From Maridesulfovibrio hydrothermalis AM13 = DSM 14728 (GTDB lineage: Bacteria > Desulfobacterota > Desulfovibrionia > Desulfovibrionales > Desulfovibrionaceae), in contig NC_020055.1 of NCBI RefSeq assembly GCF_000331025.1, forward strand, positions 2,186,870-2,250,869: a DNA stretch of 64,000 nt, given 5' to 3'. Of the stretch, positions 35,762 through 45,475 are shown piece by piece; the first letter of the stretch is position 1; each line of letters begins with the position of its first letter. The position numbers and the translations under genes were made by a program. The notes under the pieces were generated by a model. It was not told where the DNA came from, searched no databases, and worked only from the letters and a program-made list of their open reading frames with translations.

Positions 35762-38176
35762 ATGACTAGCTTCAAACCTAAAAATATACAGGCCAAGTTC
35801 CTGATCGGTATCGGGGCTATTGTCTTGACTATCGGAATCTTTTTTGCGTCAGGGATGTATTTTCATCTTAGTTCACTGCTGGATTCGCAGGTTAAAGGTA
35901 AGGCTGATCTTATATTTAATCAGGTTGGGGCGGTGCAGTCTTATGTGCGTGAAGTTTTGCGCCCCGAGGTTCGCGCGGTCATTGCTGAAGATGAATTTAT
36001 TATTGAGGCTATGTCTTCCTCCTATATTTCACGGGCAATTATGCAGCGTGTTGCTTCGGATGATAAAGAGTATCACTATCGTCGTGTTGCCGAGAATGCA
36101 CGTAATCCCCTTTTTGAAATGAATGCTGAAGAGAGCAGGCTGCTGGGTTATTTCCGGAAACATCCTGATGAAAAATACTGGGAAGGGTATAGAAAGCTTG
36201 GCGGGGTAGAATATTTCGTGAAAGCCCGTCCAGTTGTTTTTAAAAAATCCTGCCTGACATGTCACGGCGTAAGTAAAGATGCCCCTGCCGTTCTGCTGAG
36301 TCGTTACGGAGATAAGCGGGGCTTCGGGCATAAAGAGAATTCTGTCGGCGGTTTGGTAATTGTCGGTGTGCCGGTGGAAAAGGCTGTGGCCGGCATTAAC
36401 AAAACTACTGCAAGGTATGCCATTTTATATGGCTGCGTTATGATCTTTTTGTTTGTCCTGATTCAGTTCTTTTTCAATAGACTGGTCATGGGAAATATTC
36501 GAAACCTGAGTAGGAAATTTCACACTCTGCTTAAGGATGAAGATAAATCCGAAGTGCTCGATAAAATCGTGCATGGCGATGAAATTGAAGAGGTTGCGCA
36601 AGGCATTGAGGAGCTTGGAGAACACTTGCATCAGGCGCAGGAACAGCTCCGCGAGCACTCTGAAAATATGGAGCAGATGGTCGAGGTCCGAACAGATGAA
36701 CTCAAAAAAGAAGTTCACGAAAGAAGGGCTGATGTCGATTTGTTTGTGCGTTTGCTGGACGGGTTCAATAAAAGTTTCACCCGTAGAGAAATGTGGCAGT
36801 TTGCACTGCCTTTGCTGGTGCAGAGATTTAATGCTGAAAGCGCAACCTTTATATGTATGGTTGCTTCGCATAATCATTTTTCATGGCCTGAGTCTACGCC
36901 TAAACCGGCGTTACCTGAAAACTGGCGGGAAATTCTAACAGAGGTGAAACCTGTTTTTGAAAAAAACAGAGGCTTTATACCCGTGGCTGCCTCGGAGAAT
37001 TTAACCGAAGGGATTTTCTGTCTGGTCTGGGATGAAAGTGTGGAAATCAGCAGGCAGGATCAGGATGTTTTGCGGGCAATCGGGCAGCAGATGGGAATCG
37101 CTATGGAGAATATAAATGCTCTTAACAATCTGCTGCATCAAAAAGATGTATTGCAGGCTATTGTTGAAGGCATGGGTGATCCGGTTCTTTTTGTGGACGG
37201 TAATTGTAATATCATCCTCGCAAATGAAGCTGCCAGAATTTTGGCCGGATCATTTTCCGGCGTTCCATCCGATGTAGAATGCGCAGGTCTTTTTCTTGAA
37301 GGTGCGGTACTTGAAAGGTGTTCCTCTGAATCGGGTCTTAAGTGCCATGACAATTTGCCTTGCAAAATTGCTTTGGATGACGGACGCTCCTTTTCAGTCA
37401 GTGTTTTTCCTATTGAAGAATCCGGAGAAAAGCAGGGCCGCAGGGTTGTTTGTATCAGGGATATTACGCAGGAAAAGCAGATGCTGGTTAGAATGCAGCA
37501 GAGTGAAAAACTGGCGACTGTCGGTAAACTTGCCGCCGGCCTTGCTCATGAAATAAATAATCCTCTCGGTGTTATTAAATGTTACGGTGAACTCCTTAAG
37601 GACGGACTGGCCAACCCGGATGTTCTGGCGGATTTAGATATTATTCTTAAACATGCGTCGCAGGCTCAGAATGTTTTGCAGGATTTGCTTAATTTTGCCC
37701 GTCCAAGGCCCATTGAATTGGCGGAGCTTGATCTGGCCGGAGCCGTTGCCAACGCTGTTGGAGTTTTCAGGGTTCAGGCAGAAAAGAATGGAGTGCAGGT
37801 GTTGTATTTTGTCGATGAGAATCTTCCTTCCATCACAACTAATGCGCAGGCCATCGAACAGATACTTGCCAACCTGCTTAATAACGGCCTTGATGCAGTA
37901 AAGCCCGGAAGCGGGGTGATCGATATCAGTTTGTACAGTTCAGGAGAAGAGGAAGTTTTGCTTAGAGTTGCAGATAATGGCTCGGGGCTTGACCGTGAGA
38001 GTATCGGCAATATTTTTGATCCTTTCTTTACTACTAAAGAAGTTGGTAAAGGGACCGGTCTGGGGCTTGCCGTTGTTTACGGTCTGGTAAAAGATTTAGG
38101 CGGCAGGATTGAGGTCGAGAATGATAACGGCGCAGTTTTTTCCGTTTACCTTCCGGCAGAGAAGGGAGGGCAGTAA
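35762..38176 (+). CDS. c-type-heme (DUF3365) sensor histidine kinase
   Basis: An 804-aa membrane kinase. Helix 1 (about 12-35) is followed by a periplasmic DUF3365 (Tll0287-like) domain with a covalent heme motif CLTCHG (C164, C167, H168), helix 2 (about 220-240), a HAMP-like linker with coiled coil (about 240-325), a GAF-like region, a PAS domain (about 455-570), HisKA with AAGLAHEINNPLG (phospho-acceptor His near 595) and an HATPase with GSGLDRESIGNIF and GKGTGLGLAVVYG. The heme likely reports redox state or a small gas such as O2, NO or sulfide. Its stop abuts the ATG of the response regulator, so they form a cognate pair. Confidence 0.92.
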   Translation: MTSFKPKNIQAKFLIGIGAIVLTIGIFFASGMYFHLSSLLDSQVKGKADLIFNQVGAVQSYVREVLRPEVRAVIAEDEFIIEAMSSSYISRAIMQRVASDDKEYHYRRVAENARNPLFEMNAEESRLLGYFRKHPDEKYWEGYRKLGGVEYFVKARPVVFKKSCLTCHGVSKDAPAVLLSRYGDKRGFGHKENSVGGLVIVGVPVEKAVAGINKTTARYAILYGCVMIFLFVLIQFFFNRLVMGNIRNLSRKFHTLLKDEDKSEVLDKIVHGDEIEEVAQGIEELGEHLHQAQEQLREHSENMEQMVEVRTDELKKEVHERRADVDLFVRLLDGFNKSFTRREMWQFALPLLVQRFNAESATFICMVASHNHFSWPESTPKPALPENWREILTEVKPVFEKNRGFIPVAASENLTEGIFCLVWDESVEISRQDQDVLRAIGQQMGIAMENINALNNLLHQKDVLQAIVEGMGDPVLFVDGNCNIILANEAARILAGSFSGVPSDVECAGLFLEGAVLERCSSESGLKCHDNLPCKIALDDGRSFSVSVFPIEESGEKQGRRVVCIRDITQEKQMLVRMQQSEKLATVGKLAAGLAHEINNPLGVIKCYGELLKDGLANPDVLADLDIILKHASQAQNVLQDLLNFARPRPIELAELDLAGAVANAVGVFRVQAEKNGVQVLYFVDENLPSITTNAQAIEQILANLLNNGLDAVKPGSGVIDISLYSSGEEEVLLRVADNGSGLDRESIGNIFDPFFTTKEVGKGTGLGLAVVYGLVKDLGGRIEVENDNGAVFSVYLPAEKGGQ

Positions 38177-39586
38177 ATGAAAAATCCTGTAGGCATACTT
38201 ATCGTAGATGACGAAATTGATTTTGCAACTGGAATTGCAAGGCTTATTCAGCGTTTTTTTCCTCATGAAGAAATAATGACTGTGAATTCCGGTATTGAAG
38301 CTCTGAACATTTTGGATAAAAAACCGTTTGGCCTGCTGCTTACTGATTTGAATATGCCGGGTATGGATGGTGCTGAGCTGCTTAAAAAAGCTATTGCCAA
38401 TCGTCCTGATCTCGGTGTGGTTATTTTGACTGCTTTCGGTACAGTCTCCACTGCGGTAAAGGCCCTGAAACTTGGGGCTTACGATTTTATCACTAAACCT
38501 GTTGAACCTGAAGCACTGCGACTGGTGGTTGAGCGGGGCATTGAAAGGTGTAATTTACTCGGGGAAAACAGCAGGCTTAAAAAAGAGCTTTCCGAAAAGC
38601 GCGGGCGCGGTGAACTAATTGGTGACTGCCTTGCCATGCGCCGTTTGCAGGAACGCATTTCAGCGGTGGCGGAGTCGGATTATACAGTGCTTATCAGGGG
38701 AGAATCCGGAACCGGAAAGGAGCTTGTGGCCCGCACAATTCATCAACTCAGCAACCGTTCCAGCGGTCCGCTCATGACCGTCAATTGTCCGGCAATTTCA
38801 GATCAGTTACTTGAAAGTGAACTCTTCGGGCATGTGAAAGGGGCTTTTACCGGTGCAAACCGTACGCGCAAGGGTATTTTTGTTAACGCCAACAAAGGGA
38901 CACTGCTGCTTGATGAAATCGGGGATATCACTTCGGGAATTCAGACCAAGCTGCTTAGAGTGTTGCAGGAAGGGGAAGTGCGTCCTGTCGGTTCAAGTAA
39001 TAATGTAAAGGTTGATGTGCGTATAATAGCATCAACAAACAGGAATCTTGAAGCTAAGGTCGCGGACCGCAGTTTCAGAAGTGATCTGTATTATCGCTTG
39101 AACGTGCTGACTTTGCACGTGCCGACTCTTGGTGAGCGCAAGGAGGATATTCCTCTTTTGGCCCGTCATTTTTTGAAAGCAACCTGCAAGGAGACTGGAG
39201 TGCCTGCTAAAGAATTATCCACTGACGCAGTTGTTTACCTTTCCATGCGCAAATGGCCCGGCAATATCAGGGAGCTTCAGAATTTTATTCGCAGGTTGAC
39301 TGTTTTTTCCCCCGCGGACGTAATTGAAATGGCGCAGATACGCATGGTTGAATCAATTGACGGTTCCCCGCAGGATATTGTCCGTTCAATTTCTCCATAC
39401 AAGGAAGCTAAAGAGAAGCTGGTGGATGACTTTACGCGGACTTACACCACTGAGCTTCTTGGCAACTACAAAGGTAATGTCTCCGAGGCCGCAAGGCAGA
39501 GTGGACTTTCGCGTATGGCTTTGCTCAAGATACTTAAACGGCTTGATATTGATGCTGATGAATTCAGACATGGCGGCGCAGGTTAG
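38177..39586 (+). CDS. NtrC-type sigma-54-dependent response regulator
   Basis: A 469-aa protein. Receiver domain (1-120) with phospho-acceptor Asp57 in LLTDLNMPGMDG; AAA+ domain (about 145-385) with Walker A GESGTGKE (175-182), the sigma-54-contacting GAFTGA loop (222-227), Walker B LLLDEIGD and NIRELQNF; C-terminal Fis-type HTH (GNVSEAARQSGLSRMALLKI). It follows the sensor kinase directly and lies near a sigma-54 promoter with palindromic upstream sites, so it is predicted to activate the yeiH operon, and possibly its own. Confidence 0.95.
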   Translation: MKNPVGILIVDDEIDFATGIARLIQRFFPHEEIMTVNSGIEALNILDKKPFGLLLTDLNMPGMDGAELLKKAIANRPDLGVVILTAFGTVSTAVKALKLGAYDFITKPVEPEALRLVVERGIERCNLLGENSRLKKELSEKRGRGELIGDCLAMRRLQERISAVAESDYTVLIRGESGTGKELVARTIHQLSNRSSGPLMTVNCPAISDQLLESELFGHVKGAFTGANRTRKGIFVNANKGTLLLDEIGDITSGIQTKLLRVLQEGEVRPVGSSNNVKVDVRIIASTNRNLEAKVADRSFRSDLYYRLNVLTLHVPTLGERKEDIPLLARHFLKATCKETGVPAKELSTDAVVYLSMRKWPGNIRELQNFIRRLTVFSPADVIEMAQIRMVESIDGSPQDIVRSISPYKEAKEKLVDDFTRTYTTELLGNYKGNVSEAARQSGLSRMALLKILKRLDIDADEFRHGGAG

Positions 39587-39618
39587 CAGGATTCACATGA
39601 ATTAATACCGGAGGGCAT

Positions 39619-42066
39619 ATGGATGTTGTGAAGGTCTTAAGGTACTGGGCTGAAAATATTTTCACCCCGCGCTCTATGCTGCAACGTAAGTATGAATCTT
39701 TTAAGGCTCTGCTGGAATACGATTCCAAAGCCCTTAACCTGATCGCTGATCTTGAAGAAATATTTTATGGTGAAAAGCTGGCTGACCGTCAACAGACCGT
39801 AGCTCTGCATGCGGAGCTTGCTGATGCCGTCGAAGGGATGATCCGGCAGCTTCTTGTTATGAACCCTTTGAATTATCATGACCTTCCGGATAATTTCCAG
39901 CGCATTAATACTGCCGCACGTACTTCCGTTATTCCGCAATTATCTGAATCAAAAGTTCCGTACATCATATCATTGGCAGAGGCCGGTGAACAGCCGCATT
40001 TAGCTGGAGGAAAAGGGGCTAATCTGGGTAAGGTTTTTAACCTTGACGGTATAAATGTGCCCACCGGTTTTGTCATTACTGCCAACGCTTTTCATTACTT
40101 TATAGAATATAACGGTCTTAGAGCTGAACTTGACAAAAGGCTTTGTAAGATGGAGGCGGGAAAGCGCGACCTGCTGGCTGTTCTGACCCTTGAGATTCAG
40201 GAGTTGATCCTTGCCGGTGAGCTGCCTCCTGATCTGGTTGATGAAATGGAGCAGGCCCGTTGTCAATATCTGGAGGATGAAACGATTCTGGCAGTACGTT
40301 CCAGTGCACTTGCTGAGGATAGTGAAATTTCATTTGCCGGACAGTATGCCAGTGAACTGAATATTGCAGTTGATGATGTAGTTGATGCATATAAGCGGGT
40401 TCTGGCTGGTAAATATTGCCCCCGCGCGGTTTCTTATCGAATTGTCAACGGGCTTACTGACAGTGATACTGCAATGGCTGTTCTGATCATTCCCATGATC
40501 GATGCCCGGAGTGCCGGAGTTATTTATTCCATTGATCCGGATTGCCTGAACCGCGATTCTATAGGAATTTACGGGGTCAGCGGGCTGGGAAATTCTTTGG
40601 TGGACGGCAGCGTTGTGCCTGCCAAAGCATCACTTCATCGGGAGCAGACCCCTCGTTTAGTAAGTGAATGCGCTTTTGATTCGGCGAGCTTGCCGGACGA
40701 AAAGATGCTGGTGGAACTTGCTCGCTGCGCTTTGCGGCTGGAGGAGTATTTCGGGTGTCCGCAGGATGTGGAGTGGGCTATCGATCAGGGCGGAGAATTT
40801 CATATTTTACAAACGCGTCCGTTGCAGCAGGAGCATGATGTTGCGACCGTAACACATGGTCCGATTCCTGCCGTACCTTATATTGATGGACTTGAACGGG
40901 CTTCTGCGGGGGCCGGATGCGGGGAGATTTATTTCGCGCGTACCGGAGAAGAGATTGCACGTATTCCAGAGGGATGCGTGATTATTACCCCGACCCTTAA
41001 ACCTGCGCTGCTGACTTTTGCCGGAAATATCAACGCGGTTCTTTCGGCTACGGGAAGTCGGGCCAGTCATTTTGCCTCGGTTGCGCGTGAAATGGGTATA
41101 CCTGTGCTTGTCGGTGATGTTATGGAGCGATTCAAGCAGGGGCAGCTTGTTACCGTTGACGGCATGGAAGGGGCTGTTTTTGAAGGATGTGTTGAGGATG
41201 TTTTGACCAGATCGTTCAGCACTGCTGAGGTTTCCTCGCGTGTGCTTGATCTGTACAAAGATATTATTCCTCATACGGTCAAGCTAACTTTGACTGACCC
41301 GCAGGGGGATAATTTTTCAGCACAAGGGTGTAGATCTTTACATGATCTCGTGCGGTTTTGTCATGAAAAATCAATAAATGAAATGTTCTCACTGGTTGAT
41401 AAAAGAGGTCTCGGCATGGGGAGGGCAAAGCAGTTAGAAACCGGATTGCCGCTGGTCCTTTATGTAATCGATTTGGATCGTGGACTGTCTTCGGGAACAG
41501 AAAAGAAAAAAATAGTCAGGCCGGATGATATAAGTTCTACCCCCATGCAGGCATTATGGCTCGGTCTTGCTGATAAAAGGGTTCCGTGGTCCGAAGAGCT
41601 TACCCATGTGGACTGGGAGGAGTTTGATCGCATGTCTGCCGGAATTTTTAATAAAAATTCTAAAATCTTGGCAAGCTATGGAATTCTGGCAAAAGATTAC
41701 CTGCATCTGCTGGTCCGCTTCGGATACCATCTTTCGGAAGTGGATTCCCTGTGCGGCGATGATGCGATGCAGAATTATATAAAATTTCGCTTTAAGGGCG
41801 GTGGTGCAGGTATTGATAATAGGCTGCTCCGGCTTCAGTTTATAAGTCAGGTTTTAAATCATTACGGTTTTGAAATTAAAATTCGCGGAGACATGCTTGA
41901 TGCTGTCAGTGCCCGTCTTGACCGTTTTGAAACTGAAAGGCAGCTTTCTGTTCTCGGATATTTGATGGCTGTTACCCGTCTTATGGATATGCGCATGGTT
42001 GATAATGCTCAGGTTGATGATGAAGTAAGCTCTTTTATTAAAGATGCGGAGAATATTGATGGCTGA
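39619..42066 (+). CDS. PEP-synthase-like protein without the PEP-binding barrel
   Basis: An 815-aa protein. Residues 1-110 are unfamiliar. About 115-405 is a pyruvate-phosphate-dikinase/PEP-synthase ATP-binding domain (LAGGKGANLGKVF, AVRSSALAEDSEISFAGQY with R227, VEWAIDQGGEFHILQTRP). About 430-500 is the swivelling phosphohistidine domain with SATGSRASHFASVAREMGIP; H484 is the phospho-acceptor by homology. The usual C-terminal PEP/pyruvate TIM-barrel is missing; the last 280 residues are an unrecognised region. The gene is 32 nt after the response regulator and overlaps the next gene by 8 nt. It may phosphorylate a target other than pyruvate, but that is inference. Confidence 0.8.
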   Translation: MDVVKVLRYWAENIFTPRSMLQRKYESFKALLEYDSKALNLIADLEEIFYGEKLADRQQTVALHAELADAVEGMIRQLLVMNPLNYHDLPDNFQRINTAARTSVIPQLSESKVPYIISLAEAGEQPHLAGGKGANLGKVFNLDGINVPTGFVITANAFHYFIEYNGLRAELDKRLCKMEAGKRDLLAVLTLEIQELILAGELPPDLVDEMEQARCQYLEDETILAVRSSALAEDSEISFAGQYASELNIAVDDVVDAYKRVLAGKYCPRAVSYRIVNGLTDSDTAMAVLIIPMIDARSAGVIYSIDPDCLNRDSIGIYGVSGLGNSLVDGSVVPAKASLHREQTPRLVSECAFDSASLPDEKMLVELARCALRLEEYFGCPQDVEWAIDQGGEFHILQTRPLQQEHDVATVTHGPIPAVPYIDGLERASAGAGCGEIYFARTGEEIARIPEGCVIITPTLKPALLTFAGNINAVLSATGSRASHFASVAREMGIPVLVGDVMERFKQGQLVTVDGMEGAVFEGCVEDVLTRSFSTAEVSSRVLDLYKDIIPHTVKLTLTDPQGDNFSAQGCRSLHDLVRFCHEKSINEMFSLVDKRGLGMGRAKQLETGLPLVLYVIDLDRGLSSGTEKKKIVRPDDISSTPMQALWLGLADKRVPWSEELTHVDWEEFDRMSAGIFNKNSKILASYGILAKDYLHLLVRFGYHLSEVDSLCGDDAMQNYIKFRFKGGGAGIDNRLLRLQFISQVLNHYGFEIKIRGDMLDAVSARLDRFETERQLSVLGYLMAVTRLMDMRMVDNAQVDDEVSSFIKDAENIDG

Positions 42067-43141
42067 GCAAAGCGGCAATGTTGCATATATTCTTACATGG
42101 GTCACCGATCAGCTTGCAGTCGGCTGCGCCCCTATGAGCCATGTTCAGCTTGCGTCTATTAAAAAGCAGGGTGTGGATGTAATACTCAATCTTTGCGGTG
42201 AATTTTGCGACCTCCATGACATTGAACGTGATGCGGGATTTGATGTTCATTACATGCCGCTTGAAGATGAAGAAGCTCCTGATCTGATTGAGCTTGAGAG
42301 AGCCTTGGCGTGGATGGATGAGGCCATCTATCTGGGCAAGAAAGTTCTGATTCATTGCCGACACGGCATCGGGCGCACTGGAACAGTACTTAATGCCTAC
42401 CTGTTGCGGCGGGGGCTGGGGCATAAACTTGCCGGAAAGAAGATGAAAAAACTTCGTTCCAAGCCGGCGAATTTTGTTCAGTGGTGGACGGTGCGCAAAT
42501 ATGGACGGCAAAGCGGAAAACTAACTGCGCGTGCTCCTTCACTTGAGTTTAAGCGGCTGGTTGATCTTGCTCCTTTTTTTAATGACTACTACAAACTTGT
42601 GGAAGAGGTTGAGAGCAGAGCCGCCGAAACAGCAGGGCGCAAGCTCTGCGGTCTTGATGATGACCATTGCTGCCGGACTCCGGTCAGCCTGACTTTGGTT
42701 GAGGCGTTGCATGTCAGCCACAGCATTAATCTTGAACTTCGGCAGGATGTCCGCCTCAAGGTTATTGAGAAGGCGGTAGAAACGGCCCGTGCTGAACGGC
42801 GCACGGTAAGTGATTTGAACTCTGAGGGTAAAACGAAGTACTGTCTTTCCAGAGCCGGAGCTGAATGTCCTTTGCTCGAAAATGGAAAATGTCTTTTATT
42901 TGACTACCGCCCCCTGCAATGCCGGGCTTTTGGTCTGGATATTTCAAGAGATGGCAGGCTCTGGCATGATACATTGATTCCTGCTCTGGATAAAGTTTCA
43001 CTGGAAGTCTGGTTTGCCTACACTGGGATGCTTCATGATGAAACCATGCCCTTGTTTTCTCTGCCGGATGTGGTGTCGGGTAAGTTCATTGAGCAGCTTT
43101 TCAAGCTTATGATGACTTTTGGAATTGATGATAATTTGTAA
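42059..43141 (+). CDS. dual-specificity phosphatase fused to a YkgJ-type Cys cluster
   Basis: A 360-aa protein. The N-terminal half is a cysteine-phosphatase of the DSP/PTP type with the P-loop IHCRHGIGRTG (nucleophile about C100, R106). A linker rich in basic residues follows, then a YkgJ-type zinc/iron-chelating domain (CGLDDDHCCRTP at about 205 and CPLLENGKCLLFDYRPLQC at about 285). ATG 42059 is used because GGAG lies 8 nt upstream; ATG 42044 has no site. It is last in an operon with a sensor kinase, regulator and PEP-synthase-like protein, which suggests it reverses a phosphorylation in that pathway. Confidence 0.82.
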   Translation: MAEQSGNVAYILTWVTDQLAVGCAPMSHVQLASIKKQGVDVILNLCGEFCDLHDIERDAGFDVHYMPLEDEEAPDLIELERALAWMDEAIYLGKKVLIHCRHGIGRTGTVLNAYLLRRGLGHKLAGKKMKKLRSKPANFVQWWTVRKYGRQSGKLTARAPSLEFKRLVDLAPFFNDYYKLVEEVESRAAETAGRKLCGLDDDHCCRTPVSLTLVEALHVSHSINLELRQDVRLKVIEKAVETARAERRTVSDLNSEGKTKYCLSRAGAECPLLENGKCLLFDYRPLQCRAFGLDISRDGRLWHDTLIPALDKVSLEVWFAYTGMLHDETMPLFSLPDVVSGKFIEQLFKLMMTFGIDDNL

Positions 43142-43157
43142 AGTTGAAACTTCTCAA

Positions 43158-43198
43158 TAAACGCCCGTTTTCCCTGTTCTGGGGAAAACGGGCGTTTA
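43158..43198. terminator. bidirectional terminator
   Basis: A perfect 17-bp stem, taaacgcccgttttccc with gggaaaacgggcgttta, around a short loop. It lies between the converging phosphatase gene and the acyl-CoA ligase-like gene and ends in T-rich sequence both ways. Confidence 0.85.
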
Positions 43199-43217
43199 TA
43201 AATTCAAAGCTTATCTT

Positions 43218-44492
43218 TTAAAATCGTTTATCAATGACCCGCCTGATCTTACCTGTAGCCTCGATACGCGGAATTCCTCCGGTCGGAACTACGAGAACTT
43301 TGACGGCTCTGATGTTGTTTTTTTCACGGTTTTTGCCAAGAGTTTCAATATCTTCACTTAAACATCTGTAGACATTGCTGGCCAGTTCATAGTCATCTAC
43401 CGCTTCACAGTCTCCAGCCTCAACCCTTATGATGATATCTATTTCGTTACCGTTCAGTTCAAGTCTGACCTGAAAAACAGGCGCAAGCTGTTTAAATTTA
43501 CCAAGACAGGAGCCGATCTGTTCAAGCGACATGGCATCATGGTTGAATTCCAGAATTTCATCGGATCGTTGCAGCAGTTTGAAGCGGGGGCTGGTGCGTC
43601 CACAGGGGCATGGCTCATCAATCCATTCAATATTGTCACCCACTTTCATGCGAATGGCCGGTTGCATTGTGCGGATCAGCGAGGTGGCAATGATACCTCC
43701 ATCATCGTCCCGTTCGACAATGCAGTGCGGTTGCAGGATATGATGCTGCGTGCCTGTGCAATGTTTACACTGAAATCCGATGGGGCCTACTTCCGCAGCC
43801 CCGTATCCAGCTGAATGAAAAGTCGCATCGGGCCAGACGGCAGTCAGGTAGTCTTGCTGCTGTGTGGTCAGGGGAGTCGAAGCAAAACCAACTTTTTCAA
43901 TGTTTAAATTGACTTTGCGGCGGCATGCCTCCTGCGCTATTTGTACCAGCGTTGGCGAGATGCCGAACAAGGTGTTCGGACGCATCATTTCAAGAAACTC
44001 CAATGTTCTTTCAATAGGCTGGTTGTCGGTGATAGGTAGAATATTGCAGCGAACCTGTTCCAGAGCACGGTAGGTAACCAGAAAACCGGTCCAGAAGGCT
44101 CCCGCCCTGATGCAGTTCGCGACCACATCGCCGGGCGCAATGCCGCATGCAGCAAGTCCGTATGCAGTTCCTTCGCAGATTTCACTGAATTCATCTAGCC
44201 CGTATCGGGCAAAGGTCATCCGTCCGGAAGTTCCTCCGGTGGAGAAGGTGTAAAATCCACCGGTGGTGCGGGTGAAAAGGGCGTTATTGCAAGTTTGCCC
44301 TTCTGAGCAGAGGGATTGTTTATCGATAACCGGAAGGGCGGATAATTCGCCGATGTTTTTCAGCGGTAACTCAATGCCCTTATAGCGTTTTTTATAGAAA
44401 GGGGCCTCAGTGGCTGAGCTGAGTATTTGATTCAGCTTTTCAAGCTGGTACATTTCGGCTGTATTTATATCAGCATAATGAATATCAGTCAT
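43218..44492 (-). CDS. phenylacetate-CoA-ligase-like adenylate-forming enzyme
   Basis: A 424-aa protein of the PaaK-like AMP-forming family. The P-loop-like motif is FSTGGTSGRMTFARYG (about residues 90-105), the adenylate-binding segment is FHSAGYGAAEVGPIG (about 225-240), and the C-terminal small domain has GGIPRIEATGKIRRV with the conserved catalytic lysine. CPCGRTSPRF is also typical. Such enzymes make acyl- or aryl-CoA from the acid, ATP and CoA; the substrate is unknown. It is transcribed separately from the upstream gene (120 nt gap). Confidence 0.82.
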   Translation of the reverse strand: MTDIHYADINTAEMYQLEKLNQILSSATEAPFYKKRYKGIELPLKNIGELSALPVIDKQSLCSEGQTCNNALFTRTTGGFYTFSTGGTSGRMTFARYGLDEFSEICEGTAYGLAACGIAPGDVVANCIRAGAFWTGFLVTYRALEQVRCNILPITDNQPIERTLEFLEMMRPNTLFGISPTLVQIAQEACRRKVNLNIEKVGFASTPLTTQQQDYLTAVWPDATFHSAGYGAAEVGPIGFQCKHCTGTQHHILQPHCIVERDDDGGIIATSLIRTMQPAIRMKVGDNIEWIDEPCPCGRTSPRFKLLQRSDEILEFNHDAMSLEQIGSCLGKFKQLAPVFQVRLELNGNEIDIIIRVEAGDCEAVDDYELASNVYRCLSEDIETLGKNREKNNIRAVKVLVVPTGGIPRIEATGKIRRVIDKRF

Positions 44493-44612
44493 AGGGCCTC
44501 CCTGTGTTTACCGCAGTCGATTACATCTATTTATGTTCATCGTAGCAGAAACCTTGAGGCTGTGTACATAGCGCGGCAGATGTTTTTGCCGGAAGAGGGG
44601 AGTGGCCTCCGG

Positions 44613-45068
44613 TCAGCCTTTTTTTAAATTATGAGTAAGGTATTTATCCAGCTGGTTGGTAAAGTTCTGCTTGTCTTTGGGGCTGAATGCGGCGGGACCA
44701 CCGGAAACAGTGCCGGCACTGCGCAGTTCTTCCATGAGATTGCGCATGCTTAAAATTCCTTTGATATTATCTTCGGTGTAGAGTTCGCCTCGCGGGTTGA
44801 GGCCGGTAGCTCCTTTGTCGACGATTTTATCAGCCAGAGGAATATCAGCGGTGATGATTAAATCACCGGGGTTGCATAGCTTTACAATTTCATTGTCAGC
44901 CACATCAAATCCTGCGCCGACTTTGACTGTGTCAATGAAAGGGGAGCTGGGCACTGTCATATACTGGTTGGCAACGAGGGTCAGTTGCACTTTACGGCGT
45001 GTTGCGGTTTTGAATAGAATTTCTTTTACAGCCTTGGGGCAGGCATCGGCGTCAACCCAGATGTGCAT
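44613..45068 (-). CDS. YaiI/YqxD family (DUF188) protein
   Basis: A 151-aa cytoplasmic protein that matches the UPF0178 family throughout: [37 protein letters not shown], and [18 protein letters not shown]. The pattern of acidic residues is like a PIN nuclease fold, but the biochemical role of the family is unknown. The ribosome site before ATG is weak. It is followed by the acyl-CoA-ligase-like gene on the same strand. Confidence 0.9.
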   Translation of the reverse strand: MHIWVDADACPKAVKEILFKTATRRKVQLTLVANQYMTVPSSPFIDTVKVGAGFDVADNEIVKLCNPGDLIITADIPLADKIVDKGATGLNPRGELYTEDNIKGILSMRNLMEELRSAGTVSGGPAAFSPKDKQNFTNQLDKYLTHNLKKG

Positions 45069-45475
45069 GATATGATTCCTGTCATTTAAAGTGCGATGTT
45101 TCGGTAGCTTTAATAGGAGTTCAGGAAATAATAATCAACCTCTATCTGTTCTTATGGTGGAAAGGGAGGACTGTTGATTAACGGTTCTTCTTTTTTTCTC
45201 ATTATTTTTTAAAAAAGTTACAAACTGTCACATCTATTTAAAAATACAATTAAAAACGGCACTAACCATCAAAAAAATTTAAACTTGAGCAATTATTCGT
45301 GTGCCGGACCGTGAGTAATAGCTTTTTGCAAGTATCCTGTTTTATTGTTTTTATATCCAAATATAGCCGATTTAGTTCCAAATTAAGCGCAATCCCACCT
45401 CCGTTGACCGCTTTTCTATAGTAGTTCTAATTGTGTCCACGTTGACATAATTAAAGATTTACTAACGGAGAAAAT
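45069..45475. other. divergent AT-rich intergenic region
   Basis: A 407-nt non-coding region between yaiI (minus) and the fmdE-moeA fusion (plus). It is AT-rich with several A and T tracts. A TTGACA (45443-45448) near the fusion gene could be a -35 element, but no good -10 lies at 17 nt. I see no RNA gene, riboswitch or moco-binding element I can support. Confidence 0.5.
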
